Source: Cytophagales bacterium
GTDB taxonomy: Bacteria > Bacteroidota > Bacteroidia > Cytophagales > Spirosomataceae
DNA: 64,000 nucleotides
NCBI GenBank assembly: GCA_013298125.1
Contig: JAAFJP010000002.1
Location: 124,001-188,000 of the forward strand
Direction: 5' to 3'
The position numbers and the translations under genes were made by a program. Below are positions 37,608 to 47,007 of the stretch, piece by piece. Positions within the stretch are counted from its first letter, which is position 1. The number at the start of each line of letters is the position of its first letter. The notes below the pieces were generated by a model. The model saw only the letters and a list, made by a program, of their open reading frames with translations. It was not told where the DNA came from and made no database searches.

Positions 37608-39857
37608 ATGGAAAACAAGAATACACAGAGCCGTCGCTCTTTCCTCAAATCGTCGGCATTGACAGGTGGAGGTTTGATGCTGAGTTTTACTTGGTTATCA
37701 AGTTTTAAATCTGCCGATAAAATGGCGACATTGAACCTGCCAGAGCAATGGGCAGAACTCAATGGATATATCAAAATCACGCCCGATAATGTTATCAAAA
37801 TCGTTTGTCCGAATCCAGAATTTGGGCAAAATGTAATGACTTCACTACCCATGATTGTAGCCGAAGAACTGGATGCTGATTGGAAAAATGTGGTCGTAGA
37901 AATGGGCGTGCATGACAACGTGAAATTAGGTCCACAGTTCACAGGAGGCAGTAATTCAGTAAAAATGTACTGGAAACCTCTACGAAACGCTGGGGCTTCG
38001 GCAAGACAAATGCTCATTGAAGCGGCAGCTCAAACTTGGGGTGTTCCAGCAACTGAAATCACTACCAAAGGAGGCGTTTTATCTCATTCAAGCGGAAAGA
38101 CGGCAAAATATGGTGAAATGGCAAGCAAAGCCGCTACCATTACTGTTCCGAAAGACGTAAAACTGAAAGCGGTTAAAGATTTTTCTATCGTTAGTAAATC
38201 TCAGAAAAATTCAGAAGGTTTAAAAGTAGTTACAGGAAAACCACTCTTCGGCATGGACTACCGTGTTGAAGGAATGTTGATTGCTATGATTCAGCATCCA
38301 CCTGCATTTGGTATGAAATTAAAATCTTTTGATGCTTCGCAAGCCCTAAAAATGCCAGGCATCAAGGATATTCATAGCTTTAAATTGTATGATGATGACT
38401 ATGCACAGGCAGGTTTTGATACCCGTACTTTCAATGAAATGATTGCCATTGTTGGTAATTCTACTTGGGAAGTTATGAATGCTCGTAAAAAATTGAAAGT
38501 ACAATGGGAAGCCGCAGGTGATGTGAAAGAAACTGTGAATGGAAGAGGCGGAAAAAAAGAAATTACTGTTCCAGCTCGCTTAGAAACTACGAGTAAGCAA
38601 TTGGAATTAATGGAAGAGTATGCCAAAAAACCAGCCCAGCAATTAAGAAAAGACGGTGACCCAGAAGCGGCTTTCAAAAATGCGGCAACTATTATTGAAC
38701 GTACCTACAACGCTCCGTTCTTGGCTCACAATTGCATGGAACCCATGAATTTCTTTGCTCATGTGCAGGCTGATAAGGCTTTGGTGGCTGGTCCAGTTCA
38801 AGCCCCAGGTTGGATAGAACCTACATTGATGAAAGTATTAAACCTCCCTGCCGATAAAATTGAAATTCAAATGACTCGCATGGGTGGAGGTTTTGGGCGT
38901 AGAGCTTATGGACAATTTGCATATGAAGCGGCTCGTATTTCTCAAAAAATGAAAGCCCCAATCAAGCTGATTTATACCCGTGAGGATGACATGACCTACG
39001 GAATTTATCGCCCGATGTACACGGCTACGTATCGTGCGGCTTTGGATGTGAATAAAAATCTGATTGGTTTTCATATAAAAGGTGGCGGAATTCCTGAAAA
39101 TCCTGTTCATGCTAACCGTTTTCCTGCGGGGGCGGTTGATAATTATTTGGCAGAAGGTTGGGAAATCCCTTCAAATGTTACGATTGGAGCATTTAGAGCC
39201 CCACGTTCTAACTTCAATGCTGCCGCAGAACAATCATTTTTGGATGAAGTTGCCGAAGCGATGGGCAAAGACCCTATTAAACTTCGCCTTGATTTATTGA
39301 AACGAGCCAAAGAAAATCCAGTTGGTAAAAATAATGAATATGATGCAGCCCGATACGTTGGCGTTTTGGAATTATTGAAAGAAAAATCAGGATGGGGGAA
39401 ACCCGAAAATGCTGGTAAAAAACGTGGAGTGGCAGCATATTTTTGTCATAATTCCTATGCAGGTCACGTGGTGGATTTAGTCATGCGAGACGGGCAACCA
39501 TACGTTGAGTCTGTAACCTCTGCAATTGATTGTGGTGTAGTTGTGAATCCAGATGCGGCAATCAATATGGTGCAAGGTGCTGTGGTTGATGGCATTGGAA
39601 ATTCTTTCTACGGAGCTTTGACGCACAAAGACGGTGTTGCCGAACAAAATAACTTTCATAATTACCGCATGATTCGCCATAATGAAGCTCCTAAGAAAAT
39701 AGACGTACATTTTGTACAAAACGAAATTGACCCAACTGGATTGGGCGAACCACCTTTTCCACCAGTTTTTGGGGCAGTGGCAAATGCCTTGTTTAAGGCT
39801 ACTGGGAAACGTTTTTATAATCAGCCTTTTAAAATGGAGACGGAGAAGAAGGTTTAG
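37608..39857 (+). CDS. iorB: Molybdenum hydroxylase large subunit (isoquinoline 1-oxidoreductase beta-like)
   Basis: 749 residues with a Tat signal (SRRSFLKSSALTGGGLMLSF), so the enzyme acts in the periplasm. Molybdopterin-binding segments such as TGGSNSVKMYW, GGGFGRRAYGQFAYEAA (residues near 430), APRSNFNAAAEQSFLDEVAE and the glutamate-containing GLGEPPFPPVFGAVANAL are visible. IorAB oxidises N-heterocycles or aldehydes by adding oxygen from water. The following gene is a close paralogue. The Fe-S subunit lies 18 bases upstream. Confidence 0.92.
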   Translation: MENKNTQSRRSFLKSSALTGGGLMLSFTWLSSFKSADKMATLNLPEQWAELNGYIKITPDNVIKIVCPNPEFGQNVMTSLPMIVAEELDADWKNVVVEMGVHDNVKLGPQFTGGSNSVKMYWKPLRNAGASARQMLIEAAAQTWGVPATEITTKGGVLSHSSGKTAKYGEMASKAATITVPKDVKLKAVKDFSIVSKSQKNSEGLKVVTGKPLFGMDYRVEGMLIAMIQHPPAFGMKLKSFDASQALKMPGIKDIHSFKLYDDDYAQAGFDTRTFNEMIAIVGNSTWEVMNARKKLKVQWEAAGDVKETVNGRGGKKEITVPARLETTSKQLELMEEYAKKPAQQLRKDGDPEAAFKNAATIIERTYNAPFLAHNCMEPMNFFAHVQADKALVAGPVQAPGWIEPTLMKVLNLPADKIEIQMTRMGGGFGRRAYGQFAYEAARISQKMKAPIKLIYTREDDMTYGIYRPMYTATYRAALDVNKNLIGFHIKGGGIPENPVHANRFPAGAVDNYLAEGWEIPSNVTIGAFRAPRSNFNAAAEQSFLDEVAEAMGKDPIKLRLDLLKRAKENPVGKNNEYDAARYVGVLELLKEKSGWGKPENAGKKRGVAAYFCHNSYAGHVVDLVMRDGQPYVESVTSAIDCGVVVNPDAAINMVQGAVVDGIGNSFYGALTHKDGVAEQNNFHNYRMIRHNEAPKKIDVHFVQNEIDPTGLGEPPFPPVFGAVANALFKATGKRFYNQPFKMETEKKV

Positions 39858-39875
39858 TTTCTCCGAAAGTTTTAT

Positions 39876-39964
39876 GGACACAAAGTCGCACAGAGTTTAT
39901 CACGAAGTTTCTCAGAGTATTTTCTTAGTGTAACTTTGTGAGATACTCTGCGAGACTCTGTGAC
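39876..39964. repeat. Word-type hairpin between the two iorB paralogues
   Basis: Words such as CACAGAG, CTCAGAGTA on the left and TACTCTG, CTCTGTG on the right pair imperfectly. It fills most of the 109-base gap. Confidence 0.65.
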
Positions 39965-39966
39965 CG

Positions 39967-42246
39967 ATGACCAATATTCAAAATATGAAACCAGTCAAAA
40001 AAACATACAACAGACGGTCATTTTTAAAATCCTCTGCCCTTTCGGGTGGAGGATTCTTGCTTAGTATTGGGTGGCTATCAAGCGGGCAGCGTTCTGCTTT
40101 TAAATCAACTGATAATCAGACGATTACTAATCTTCCAAGCAATTGGAATGAACTCAATGGTTTCATAAAAATTACTGCTGATAATGTCATCAAAATCATG
40201 TCTCCTAATCCAGAAGGTGGTCAGGGCGTGAAGACCTCTATGCCCATGATTGTGGCTGAGGAGTTAGATGTTAATTGGAAAAATGTAATCGTTGAACAAG
40301 CGGATTTAGACACCAAACACTTCACACGCCAGTTTATTGGTGGTAGTCAAGCCATACATCAAGGCTGGAAACCCCTTCGTACCGCAGGAGCAACTGCCCG
40401 ACAAATGTTGCGTGAAGCGGCAGCTACCCAATGGCAAGTCCCTGTGGATGAGGTCAGTACAGAGTTAGGAATTTTATACCATAAAAAAAGCGGAAAGTCT
40501 GCCAAATACGGAGAAATGGCTTCCGCAGCCTCCCGAATCCCAATTCCGAAAGAGGTAAAATTAAAGGACGTAAAAGACTTTAAAATCATCGGTAAATCAA
40601 AAAGCAATGTTGATATTGAAAAAATCGTAACGGGAAAACCACTTTTTGGCATAGATACCCAAAAAGAAGGAATGCTGATTGCGATGATTATTCACCCACC
40701 TGCAATGGGTCTGAAATTCAAAGCCATTCAGAATGAGGATGTTGTGAAGAAAATGAAAGGTATCAAGGATGTTTTTCCAATCAAGATTTTTAATGAAGGC
40801 TACGAAAAGACCTTTTTTGATACCCTAAATTTCAATGAAGTCGTTGCTGTGGTGGGCAATTCTACTTGGGAAGTAATGAAAGCCAAAAAAGCCCTAAAAA
40901 TTGACTGGGAGCCAATTCAAAGTTCTACCGAAAATAGAAATATGTTGGGTAGAAAATTGACGGTAAAAATTCCTTCGGGCTTGGAAAGTTCAACCGAACA
41001 TACTGAGAAATTGGCGGAAATGTTGAAAAAACCACTCAACGTTCTCCGCAAAGATGGCGATCCAGAAACTGCCTTCAAAAATGCTACAAAAATAATCGAA
41101 CGGACTTATACAGGACCTTTTTTGGCTCATAACTGCATGGAACCGATGAATTTCTATGCATACGTTACGGATGAAAAAGCGGAATTGGCAGGTCCTCTCC
41201 AAAAGCCTGAATTTACAGAACAAGCCCTCTCTGCACGTCTGGGAATGCCTTTGGACAAAATTGATATTCAGATAACTCGTCTCGGTGGAGGTTTTGGCAA
41301 GCGTTCATATGCCCATTGGTTATTGGAAGCCGCTCTGATTTCTCAGAAAGTAAAAGCCCCCGTCAAACTGATTTATTCAAGAGAAGACGATATGACTTCG
41401 GGGATTTATCGTCCTGCCTATTCTGCAACTTATCGTGCCGCTTTGGATGCCAATAATGACTTAATAGGTTTTCATGTAAAAGCCGTTGGTATTCCAGAAT
41501 CGCCTTTGTTTCCTAACCGATTTCCTGCGGGGGCGGTGGACAATTATTTGGCAGAAGATTTCACGATTGACTCCAATATTACAGTGGGTTCGTATAGAGC
41601 CCCTCGTTCCAATTTTATTGCCGCCGCCGAACAATCATTTTTAGACGAAGTGGCAGAAGCTACTGGCAAAGACCCCATCGAATTCAGATTAGATTTATTA
41701 AAAAAAGCCAAAGAAAAACCCGTAGGAAAAACCAACGATTACGACCCCGCACGCTATGCAGGAGTTTTGGAATTAGTCAGAGAAAAATCAGGTTGGGAAC
41801 AAGCCAAAACTACTCGAAAATTAGGTGTATCGGCGTATTATTGCCACGATTCTTACGCTGCCCATGTGCTTGATATAGAAGTGAAAAATGGAGAACCCAT
41901 CGTAAAAAACGTTTGCTGTGCCATTGATTGTGGCATAGTTGTAAATCCTGACACTGCCAAAAATATGGCAGAAGGGGCTGTTATAGACGGTATTGGAGTT
42001 GCTTTATTTGGCAAAATGACCTTCACGAAAGGCGTACCCGATAAAAACAATTTCCACACGTACCGCATGATTCGCATGAACGAAGCACCCAAGAAAATTG
42101 ACGTGCATTTTGTGCAAAACAATATTGACCCATCGGGCATGGGCGAACCAGCCTATCCTCCTGTTTTTGGAGCATTAGCAAACGCCCTTTACAAAGCCAC
42201 AGGTAAACGGTTTTATCAACAACCTTTTATGGATTTTATGGGGTAG
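39967..42246 (+). CDS. iorB: Molybdenum hydroxylase large subunit, second tandem paralogue
   Basis: 759 residues, collinear with the preceding gene over its whole length: Tat signal NRRSFLKSSALSGGGFLLS, TAGATARQMLREAAATQW, RLGGGFGKRSYAHWLLEAAL, RAPRSNFIAAAEQSFLDEV, GMGEPAYPPVFGALANAL with the catalytic glutamate. Both copies look intact, so two large subunits could share the single Fe-S subunit or prefer different substrates. A later ATG at 39985 could also be the start. It is followed by a decayed AraC fragment. Confidence 0.92.
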   Translation: MTNIQNMKPVKKTYNRRSFLKSSALSGGGFLLSIGWLSSGQRSAFKSTDNQTITNLPSNWNELNGFIKITADNVIKIMSPNPEGGQGVKTSMPMIVAEELDVNWKNVIVEQADLDTKHFTRQFIGGSQAIHQGWKPLRTAGATARQMLREAAATQWQVPVDEVSTELGILYHKKSGKSAKYGEMASAASRIPIPKEVKLKDVKDFKIIGKSKSNVDIEKIVTGKPLFGIDTQKEGMLIAMIIHPPAMGLKFKAIQNEDVVKKMKGIKDVFPIKIFNEGYEKTFFDTLNFNEVVAVVGNSTWEVMKAKKALKIDWEPIQSSTENRNMLGRKLTVKIPSGLESSTEHTEKLAEMLKKPLNVLRKDGDPETAFKNATKIIERTYTGPFLAHNCMEPMNFYAYVTDEKAELAGPLQKPEFTEQALSARLGMPLDKIDIQITRLGGGFGKRSYAHWLLEAALISQKVKAPVKLIYSREDDMTSGIYRPAYSATYRAALDANNDLIGFHVKAVGIPESPLFPNRFPAGAVDNYLAEDFTIDSNITVGSYRAPRSNFIAAAEQSFLDEVAEATGKDPIEFRLDLLKKAKEKPVGKTNDYDPARYAGVLELVREKSGWEQAKTTRKLGVSAYYCHDSYAAHVLDIEVKNGEPIVKNVCCAIDCGIVVNPDTAKNMAEGAVIDGIGVALFGKMTFTKGVPDKNNFHTYRMIRMNEAPKKIDVHFVQNNIDPSGMGEPAYPPVFGALANALYKATGKRFYQQPFMDFMG

Positions 42247-42249
42247 TTT

Positions 42250-42393
42250 ATGATAGATTTGATTGTGTTGTTAGTTTCTCAAAACCGACACCACGAAATA
42301 GCCTATTCCTTGGGTTTTACAGAAGTGACCCATTTCAATAATTTCTTCAAAAAATATATGGAAATGAGTCCTTTGAAATTTAGGAATTGGTGA
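42250..42393 (+). pseudogene. Remnant of an AraC-family regulator (C-terminal HTH only)
   Basis: A 47-codon frame ends with HHEIAYSLGFTEVTHFNNFF then KKYMEMSPLKFRNW and a stop. This is the second helix-turn-helix of AraC proteins (EIAYxLGFxxxxHFxxxFKKxxGxxPxxFR), with the usual Gly of the turn retained. Everything upstream of that HTH is missing, since the iorB paralogue ends three bases before. It starts by chance with an ATG, so a minimal protein may still be made, but it lacks a full DNA-binding domain. Probably left by a rearrangement at the edge of the restriction-modification pair. Confidence 0.75.
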
Positions 42394-42438
42394 GGCGAAA
42401 GACCAATTTTCGATAGGCAAAGACTTAAAAAAATAGCT

Positions 42439-42446
42439 TAACTTTG
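42439..42446 (+). promoter_or_regulatory. -7 promoter element for the restriction-modification operon
   Basis: TAACTTTG matches TAnnTTTG and ends 24 bases before the ATG at 42471. Confidence 0.5.
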
Positions 42447-42470
42447 TATTATAGCAAATTAATAAAAAAG

Positions 42471-43586
42471 ATGAATTATTACGACAGAATTAGAGAATTG
42501 ACTAAAAGTGTACCAGTAACATTGGTGGACTTTAACGTTGAAAGAGATAAAGCAAGAACACCTACACAAGCGTCATCCAATTTTATAACAAATAAAGAGC
42601 AAGGAGATTGGGCAGAAAATCTTGTAACAAGAGCTATTAATGAAACCTCAACTAATTTTATAGCAGTAAAGTATGGCAAGTCTGATGATTTAGTAGCTGG
42701 GGAAGACGGCTTTGATGATTTTTACCAAGAATTTCAAAATGAACTTGACACAATTGGGAAAAGACCTGATTTACTGATTTTCCATAAAAACGATTTTGAC
42801 TCAAACTTAGGATTTGATATAAGTCAAATCCCGCATAATCAAATTACGGAATATGTAAGAAAAGCCGTAGCTGGTATCGAAGTCCGTTCAAGTGCTTTTC
42901 TAATTGATCGTTATGAAATGACGATGCAAGCAAAAACTGAGCGGTTTACTCAAATTGCACTTCAAATAAAAGAAATTATCTTATCTGATTTTTTAGACGT
43001 TTTACAACATCCTTCCAGACAAAGCTATATAGATATTCTACACGGAATTACAGAAAAAACACTAAATATAACAGATTTTAGAGTACCGAGTTGGAGTTCT
43101 TCTGACAGATTAATCCAAGTAAAAGACCTATTTAGGCAAATAAAAACAGCAATCAAAGAAATTCAAAAACGAGATTATTTATCTATAACCCCAAAGGTTG
43201 AGGATATTAAGGTCGTCTATAAATGGATTGAAACTTTTAACGTTCCTCACTACTATTTTCAAGTATTTTTCGATAAGGTTTACGGAATTTCATTTGAGCA
43301 AATTCTTAAAATCATATCAGACCCAGATAATGAAGGTGTGATATTTTCTGTGGAGGCAGACACAAAAAATCAAAATAAGACAACCATTAAAATTAATTCA
43401 AAGTCGGGTACTCCAATAGCTTCAAAAATAGACGAACCAATCCATGAAAGCGTTAGAAAAGAAATGGACAGAGGGAGGCTACTCTTTTATGTAACGTTTA
43501 AAGGTGGGACAGCCTATCTTGACGTTGAAAATTTGAAGAATATATTAGAAATTAAAATGGGTGAAGGTTCGCCTAACAATTTCTAA
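42471..43586 (+). CDS. Type II restriction endonuclease, AccI-like
   Basis: 371 residues. It begins [21 protein letters not shown]; the N-terminal part has [14 protein letters not shown], then a putative PD-(D/E)xK core, [13 protein letters not shown] followed by [13 protein letters not shown] where the E-x-R replaces E-x-K. These features match what I remember of the AccI family (recognition GTMKAC in the prototype), but I cannot confirm specificity. The next gene is a gamma-class adenine methylase overlapping the stop by one base, which makes an R-M pair nearly certain. Confidence 0.7.
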   Translation: MNYYDRIRELTKSVPVTLVDFNVERDKARTPTQASSNFITNKEQGDWAENLVTRAINETSTNFIAVKYGKSDDLVAGEDGFDDFYQEFQNELDTIGKRPDLLIFHKNDFDSNLGFDISQIPHNQITEYVRKAVAGIEVRSSAFLIDRYEMTMQAKTERFTQIALQIKEIILSDFLDVLQHPSRQSYIDILHGITEKTLNITDFRVPSWSSSDRLIQVKDLFRQIKTAIKEIQKRDYLSITPKVEDIKVVYKWIETFNVPHYYFQVFFDKVYGISFEQILKIISDPDNEGVIFSVEADTKNQNKTTIKINSKSGTPIASKIDEPIHESVRKEMDRGRLLFYVTFKGGTAYLDVENLKNILEIKMGEGSPNNF

Positions 43587-45232
43587 TGATAGGAATCAAA
43601 GAATATATCACCGACAATTCTATTGAAAATGACTACTCAAAGGTAACTTCATTAGACCATCGCAAGAAATTTGCTCAGTTTTTCACGCCCTTTCCAATTG
43701 CTGATTTGATGGCAAAATGGCTTTTAGGGAATCAAAACTTAAAAACTGTTTTAGAACCAGCTTTTGGGCTTGGAATATTTTCAAGGGCATTATTACAATA
43801 CAAATCAACTATTGAAATCAAGGGTTTTGAAGTTGATGAGACTATTTTTGAAAATGCCCAGCAATACTTTGATAAAACAGAGAACATGAATCTTCTTTTG
43901 CAAGATTATATGTATAATGACTGGAAAAATAAATATGATGGGATTGTTTGCAATCCACCATACTTTAAATTCCATGATTACGATAATAAAAATATTCTTA
44001 AAGAAATTGAAACCAACTTAAAATGCAAATTGAATGGTTTTACTAATCTTTATACTTTATTTTTATTAAAATCTATTCACCAATTAAGCCCAAATGGACG
44101 GTGTGCCTATATAATTCCATCAGAGTTTTTAAATTCTGACTATGGCAAATTAGTGAAGTCATATTTGATAAAAAGTAAAACATTAAGACACATTATTGTA
44201 ATAAATTTTGACTCAACTATTTTTGATGATGCACTCACTACATCTTCAATAATCTTTTGTGCAAATGATAAATTATCGGATAGTGTTCAATTTAGCAATA
44301 TTGAATCTTTACAGGATTTGGGTAAAATCGAAACAATAATTTCTTCATATCCAAATTTTGCTGAAAATAAACAGGAGAGGGCCTCCCAAACTTACCATTT
44401 TTCAGAACTTAATCCCGAAATAAAATGGAAAGCATATTATCAAAAACAAAACGGAATTAGATTTAAAAACCTCGTTCCCTTTTCAACTTATGCAAAGGTA
44501 GTTCGTGGCATTGCGACAGGTTCAAATGAATATTTTACATTTAACCAATCAAAAGCACAAACATTTTCAATTGATTCCAAGTATTTATTACCATGTATTT
44601 GTAGAGCAATAGATGCTAAAAAGCCATTTTTTACTATTTCGGATTTTGAAGAATTAAAGTCTTCGGATAAAAATATTTTTCTTTTGAATGCTATAAATTC
44701 TATGGGAGTGACTGTCGCTGACAAAAATGTAACTGACTATTTAAAAAAAGGGGAAGCGGAAGAAATTCATAAGCGTTTTTTAACTGCAAGTAGAACACCC
44801 TGGTACTCCTTGGAAAATAGGAAACCTGCCCCAATTTGGGTTTCAGTTTTTAATAGAACTGGCTTACGTTTTATAAGGAATGAAGCAAATATTTCAAATT
44901 TGACTTCTTATCATTGTATTTATCCCAAACAAACAGACCTTTTTTCCACCCTCGAAATAGATTTATTATTTGCTTATTTACTTACAGATACAGCAAAACA
45001 AATATTCACAGACAATAGTCGTGAATATGGCAATGGATTACAAAAATTTGAACCAAATGACTTGAATAAAGGAATGATGCTTGATTTAACAATGCTATCC
45101 GAAGCAGCGAAACAACAGATTTTACTTTTATACAAACAATATAGACTTGCAGTAATTGAAGATAAAATTGGGGATGAATATATTAGTAAAATTGATAAGA
45201 TACTGATTGAAAGTTTTATTCTTCATGAATAA
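43586..45232 (+). CDS. Type II DNA N6-adenine methyltransferase (gamma class)
   Basis: 548 residues. Motif order X-I-IV, as in TaqI-like gamma methylases: FAQFFTPFPIADLMAKWLL (X), VLEPAFGLGIFSRALL (I, AdoMet-binding), and GIVCNPPYFKFHDYD (IV, the NPPY catalytic motif). The remainder (about 200-548) is the target-recognition and C-terminal helical part. It protects host DNA against the upstream endonuclease; the ATG lies within the endonuclease stop (TAATG), so translation is coupled, the methylase coming second. AT content is higher than its neighbours, suggesting acquisition. Confidence 0.9.
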   Translation: MIGIKEYITDNSIENDYSKVTSLDHRKKFAQFFTPFPIADLMAKWLLGNQNLKTVLEPAFGLGIFSRALLQYKSTIEIKGFEVDETIFENAQQYFDKTENMNLLLQDYMYNDWKNKYDGIVCNPPYFKFHDYDNKNILKEIETNLKCKLNGFTNLYTLFLLKSIHQLSPNGRCAYIIPSEFLNSDYGKLVKSYLIKSKTLRHIIVINFDSTIFDDALTTSSIIFCANDKLSDSVQFSNIESLQDLGKIETIISSYPNFAENKQERASQTYHFSELNPEIKWKAYYQKQNGIRFKNLVPFSTYAKVVRGIATGSNEYFTFNQSKAQTFSIDSKYLLPCICRAIDAKKPFFTISDFEELKSSDKNIFLLNAINSMGVTVADKNVTDYLKKGEAEEIHKRFLTASRTPWYSLENRKPAPIWVSVFNRTGLRFIRNEANISNLTSYHCIYPKQTDLFSTLEIDLLFAYLLTDTAKQIFTDNSREYGNGLQKFEPNDLNKGMMLDLTMLSEAAKQQILLLYKQYRLAVIEDKIGDEYISKIDKILIESFILHE

Positions 45233-45259
45233 TTACCAGCTACCTCAATGGTACATTTC

Positions 45260-46186
45260 CTAATTCTGCCCCGCCAGCAAATAAAGTACCGCCATTCTCA
45301 CAGCAACGCCATTTTCCACTTGGTCAAGAATAATAGAATGATGCGAATCTGCCGCATCTGAGGATAATTCAACGCCTCTGTTGATGGGTCCAGGGTGCAT
45401 TACTACGATTTCTTTATTCAAATCATCTAACATTTTTTTGTTGATGCCAAAGTACAAAGAATATTCACGAAGCGAAGGGAAGTATTTGATTTGCTGACGT
45501 TCCAACTGAATTCTCAATACATTCGCCACATCACACCAAGCCAAAGTTTGCTTGACATCGTGCGAAACTTTTACGCCTAAATCTGTTATGTATCTGGGAA
45601 TCAAGGTTGAAGGTCCACAAAGGGTAACTTCTGCCCCTTGTTTTTTGAGGGCTAAAATATTGGATAATGCTACTCTCGAATGCAATATGTCGCCAATGAT
45701 GGCGATTTTCTTTCCTGCCAAATCTCCCCCTAATTTTTCACGCATCGAAAACGAATCTAAAAGGGCTTGGGTAGGGTGTTCGTGCGTACCGTCACCTGCG
45801 TTCACGATGTTAGCTGTGATGTGCTTTGAAAGAAAATGAGGTGCTCCTGGGCTGGCGTGTCGCATCACAATCATATCCACTTTCATTGCCAAAATATTAT
45901 TGACGGTATCTAAAAGTGTCTCGCCTTTTTTTACAGAACTCCCTGATGCTGAGAAGTTTAGCGTATCGGCAGAAAGACGCTTTTCGGCTAATTCAAAAGA
46001 CAAACGGGTACGAGTAGAGTTTTCAAAAAAGACATTCGCAATCGTTACATCACGCAAAGAAGGCACTTTTTTGATAGGACGATTAATGACTTCTTTGAAC
46101 TCACGGGCAGTAGCCATAATGAGTTCGATGTCGTCGGGCGTAAGGTCTTTAATACCCAATAAATGTCTTGTACTTAGTTTTTGCAT
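45260..46186 (-). CDS. pyrB: Aspartate carbamoyltransferase catalytic subunit
   Basis: Second step of de novo pyrimidine synthesis: carbamoyl phosphate plus aspartate gives carbamoyl aspartate. 308 residues, starting MQKLSTRHLLGIKDL; an upstream in-frame ATG at 46216 exists but lies in a repeat arm and would add ten residues unlike the family. Binding motifs STRTRLSFELAEKRL, HEHPTQALLDSF, GDILHSRVALSNI and HPGPINRGVE are intact. No regulatory PyrI subunit is nearby. The gene follows pyrR by 150 bases, with a hairpin between them. Confidence 0.96.
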   Translation of the reverse strand: MQKLSTRHLLGIKDLTPDDIELIMATAREFKEVINRPIKKVPSLRDVTIANVFFENSTRTRLSFELAEKRLSADTLNFSASGSSVKKGETLLDTVNNILAMKVDMIVMRHASPGAPHFLSKHITANIVNAGDGTHEHPTQALLDSFSMREKLGGDLAGKKIAIIGDILHSRVALSNILALKKQGAEVTLCGPSTLIPRYITDLGVKVSHDVKQTLAWCDVANVLRIQLERQQIKYFPSLREYSLYFGINKKMLDDLNKEIVVMHPGPINRGVELSSDAADSHHSIILDQVENGVAVRMAVLYLLAGQN

Positions 46187-46200
46187 TGCGGTTTTAAAGT

Positions 46201-46311
46201 AATTTTCAATGTTCAATGCTCAATTTAAAATGTTCAAGTAATTAATAATCAAACATTTGAACATTTTTACTTACTTGAATACTGATTATTGAACATTGGG
46301 AATTGAAAATT
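46201..46311. repeat. Word-type hairpin between pyrR and pyrB
   Basis: Outer arms AATTTTCAATGTTCAATG and CATTGGGAATTGAAAATT pair with small interruptions; inner TGTTCAAGTAATTA / AATACTTGAA words continue the stem. It lies in the pyrR-pyrB gap, where PyrR-responsive attenuators are found in Gram-positive bacteria, but the sequence is the local word type rather than the PyrR anti-antiterminator. Confidence 0.75.
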
Positions 46312-46336
46312 ATTTTCTTTTTTTTAACAAATTTTA

Positions 46337-46873
46337 TCAATTCGTAATAAGCCAAATTTTATCAACTTCATGTCCTTGTTCTTGCAACTCTACTAATACC
46401 TTTTCAGTGTCTAAGGTATTCACTTTTTTACCTACATAATCCGCATGAATCGGGATGTCTCGATTATAAATTCTATCTATCAAAACGCATAATTCTACCT
46501 TCTCTGGGCGACCAAAAGCGGTCATTGCATCTAAGGCTGAACGTACCATTCTACCCGTTGCCAAGACATCATCTACTAAGATAACTCGCTTATTTTCAAT
46601 GACAAAGGAGATTTTTGTCTCATTAGCCTTCACCAATTCTCTACGGCGATAATCGTCCCGATAGAAAGTTGCATCCAAGAATCCGAAAGGAATTTTTACG
46701 CCCGTGATGTCTTCTAATTCTTGATGAATTCGTTGGGCAAAATGAATACCTCTGGGCTGCAGTCCGATGATAACGGAATCGGCAAAATCTTGGTGGTTCT
46801 CTATCAGTTCTTGACAGAGACGACTAATGGTTATTTCCAGAAGTGGGCTTGAAAGGATGAGTTTGCGTTGCAT
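46337..46873 (-). CDS. pyrR: Bifunctional pyr operon regulator/uracil phosphoribosyltransferase PyrR
   Basis: 178 residues. The phosphoribosyl-pyrophosphate loop VILVDDVLATGRMVRSAL is typical, with IGLQPRGIHFAQRI, ALDAMTAFGRPEKVELCVL and DYVGKKV matching PyrR proteins. PyrR makes UMP from uracil and, in many bacteria, binds pyr mRNA. Located immediately upstream of pyrB. The transcript seems nearly leaderless: TATCTTTG ends seven bases before the ATG. Confidence 0.93.
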   Translation of the reverse strand: MQRKLILSSPLLEITISRLCQELIENHQDFADSVIIGLQPRGIHFAQRIHQELEDITGVKIPFGFLDATFYRDDYRRRELVKANETKISFVIENKRVILVDDVLATGRMVRSALDAMTAFGRPEKVELCVLIDRIYNRDIPIHADYVGKKVNTLDTEKVLVELQEQGHEVDKIWLITN

Positions 46874-46879
46874 AGCTCA

Positions 46880-46887
46880 CAAAGATA
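46880..46887 (-). promoter_or_regulatory. -7 promoter element of the pyrR-pyrB operon
   Basis: Minus-strand TATCTTTG, seven bases before the pyrR ATG, leaving almost no leader. Confidence 0.6.
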
Positions 46888-46947
46888 TTAATAAATGAAT
46901 TGAAAATTTAAGATTTTGAGAACAGAATTATAAACAATTTGGTACAA

Positions 46948-47007
46948 TACCCTTCCAATATCCATAGCGAGGGGTTTAAACCCCTCGCTATGGATATTGG
47001 AAGGGTA
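46948..47007. repeat. Perfect 60-base palindrome
   Basis: 30-base arms (46948-46977 and 46978-47007) meet with no loop at GGGGTTTAAACCCC. As DNA it can extrude a cruciform; as RNA the tip would open to about four bases. It is not followed by a T-run on either strand. Confidence 0.95.

Noticed and set aside
46201-46311. PyrR-responsive attenuator in the pyrR-pyrB gap
   Set aside because: The hairpin is of the general word type, has no T-run that fits termination before pyrB and no recognisable PyrR binding loop.
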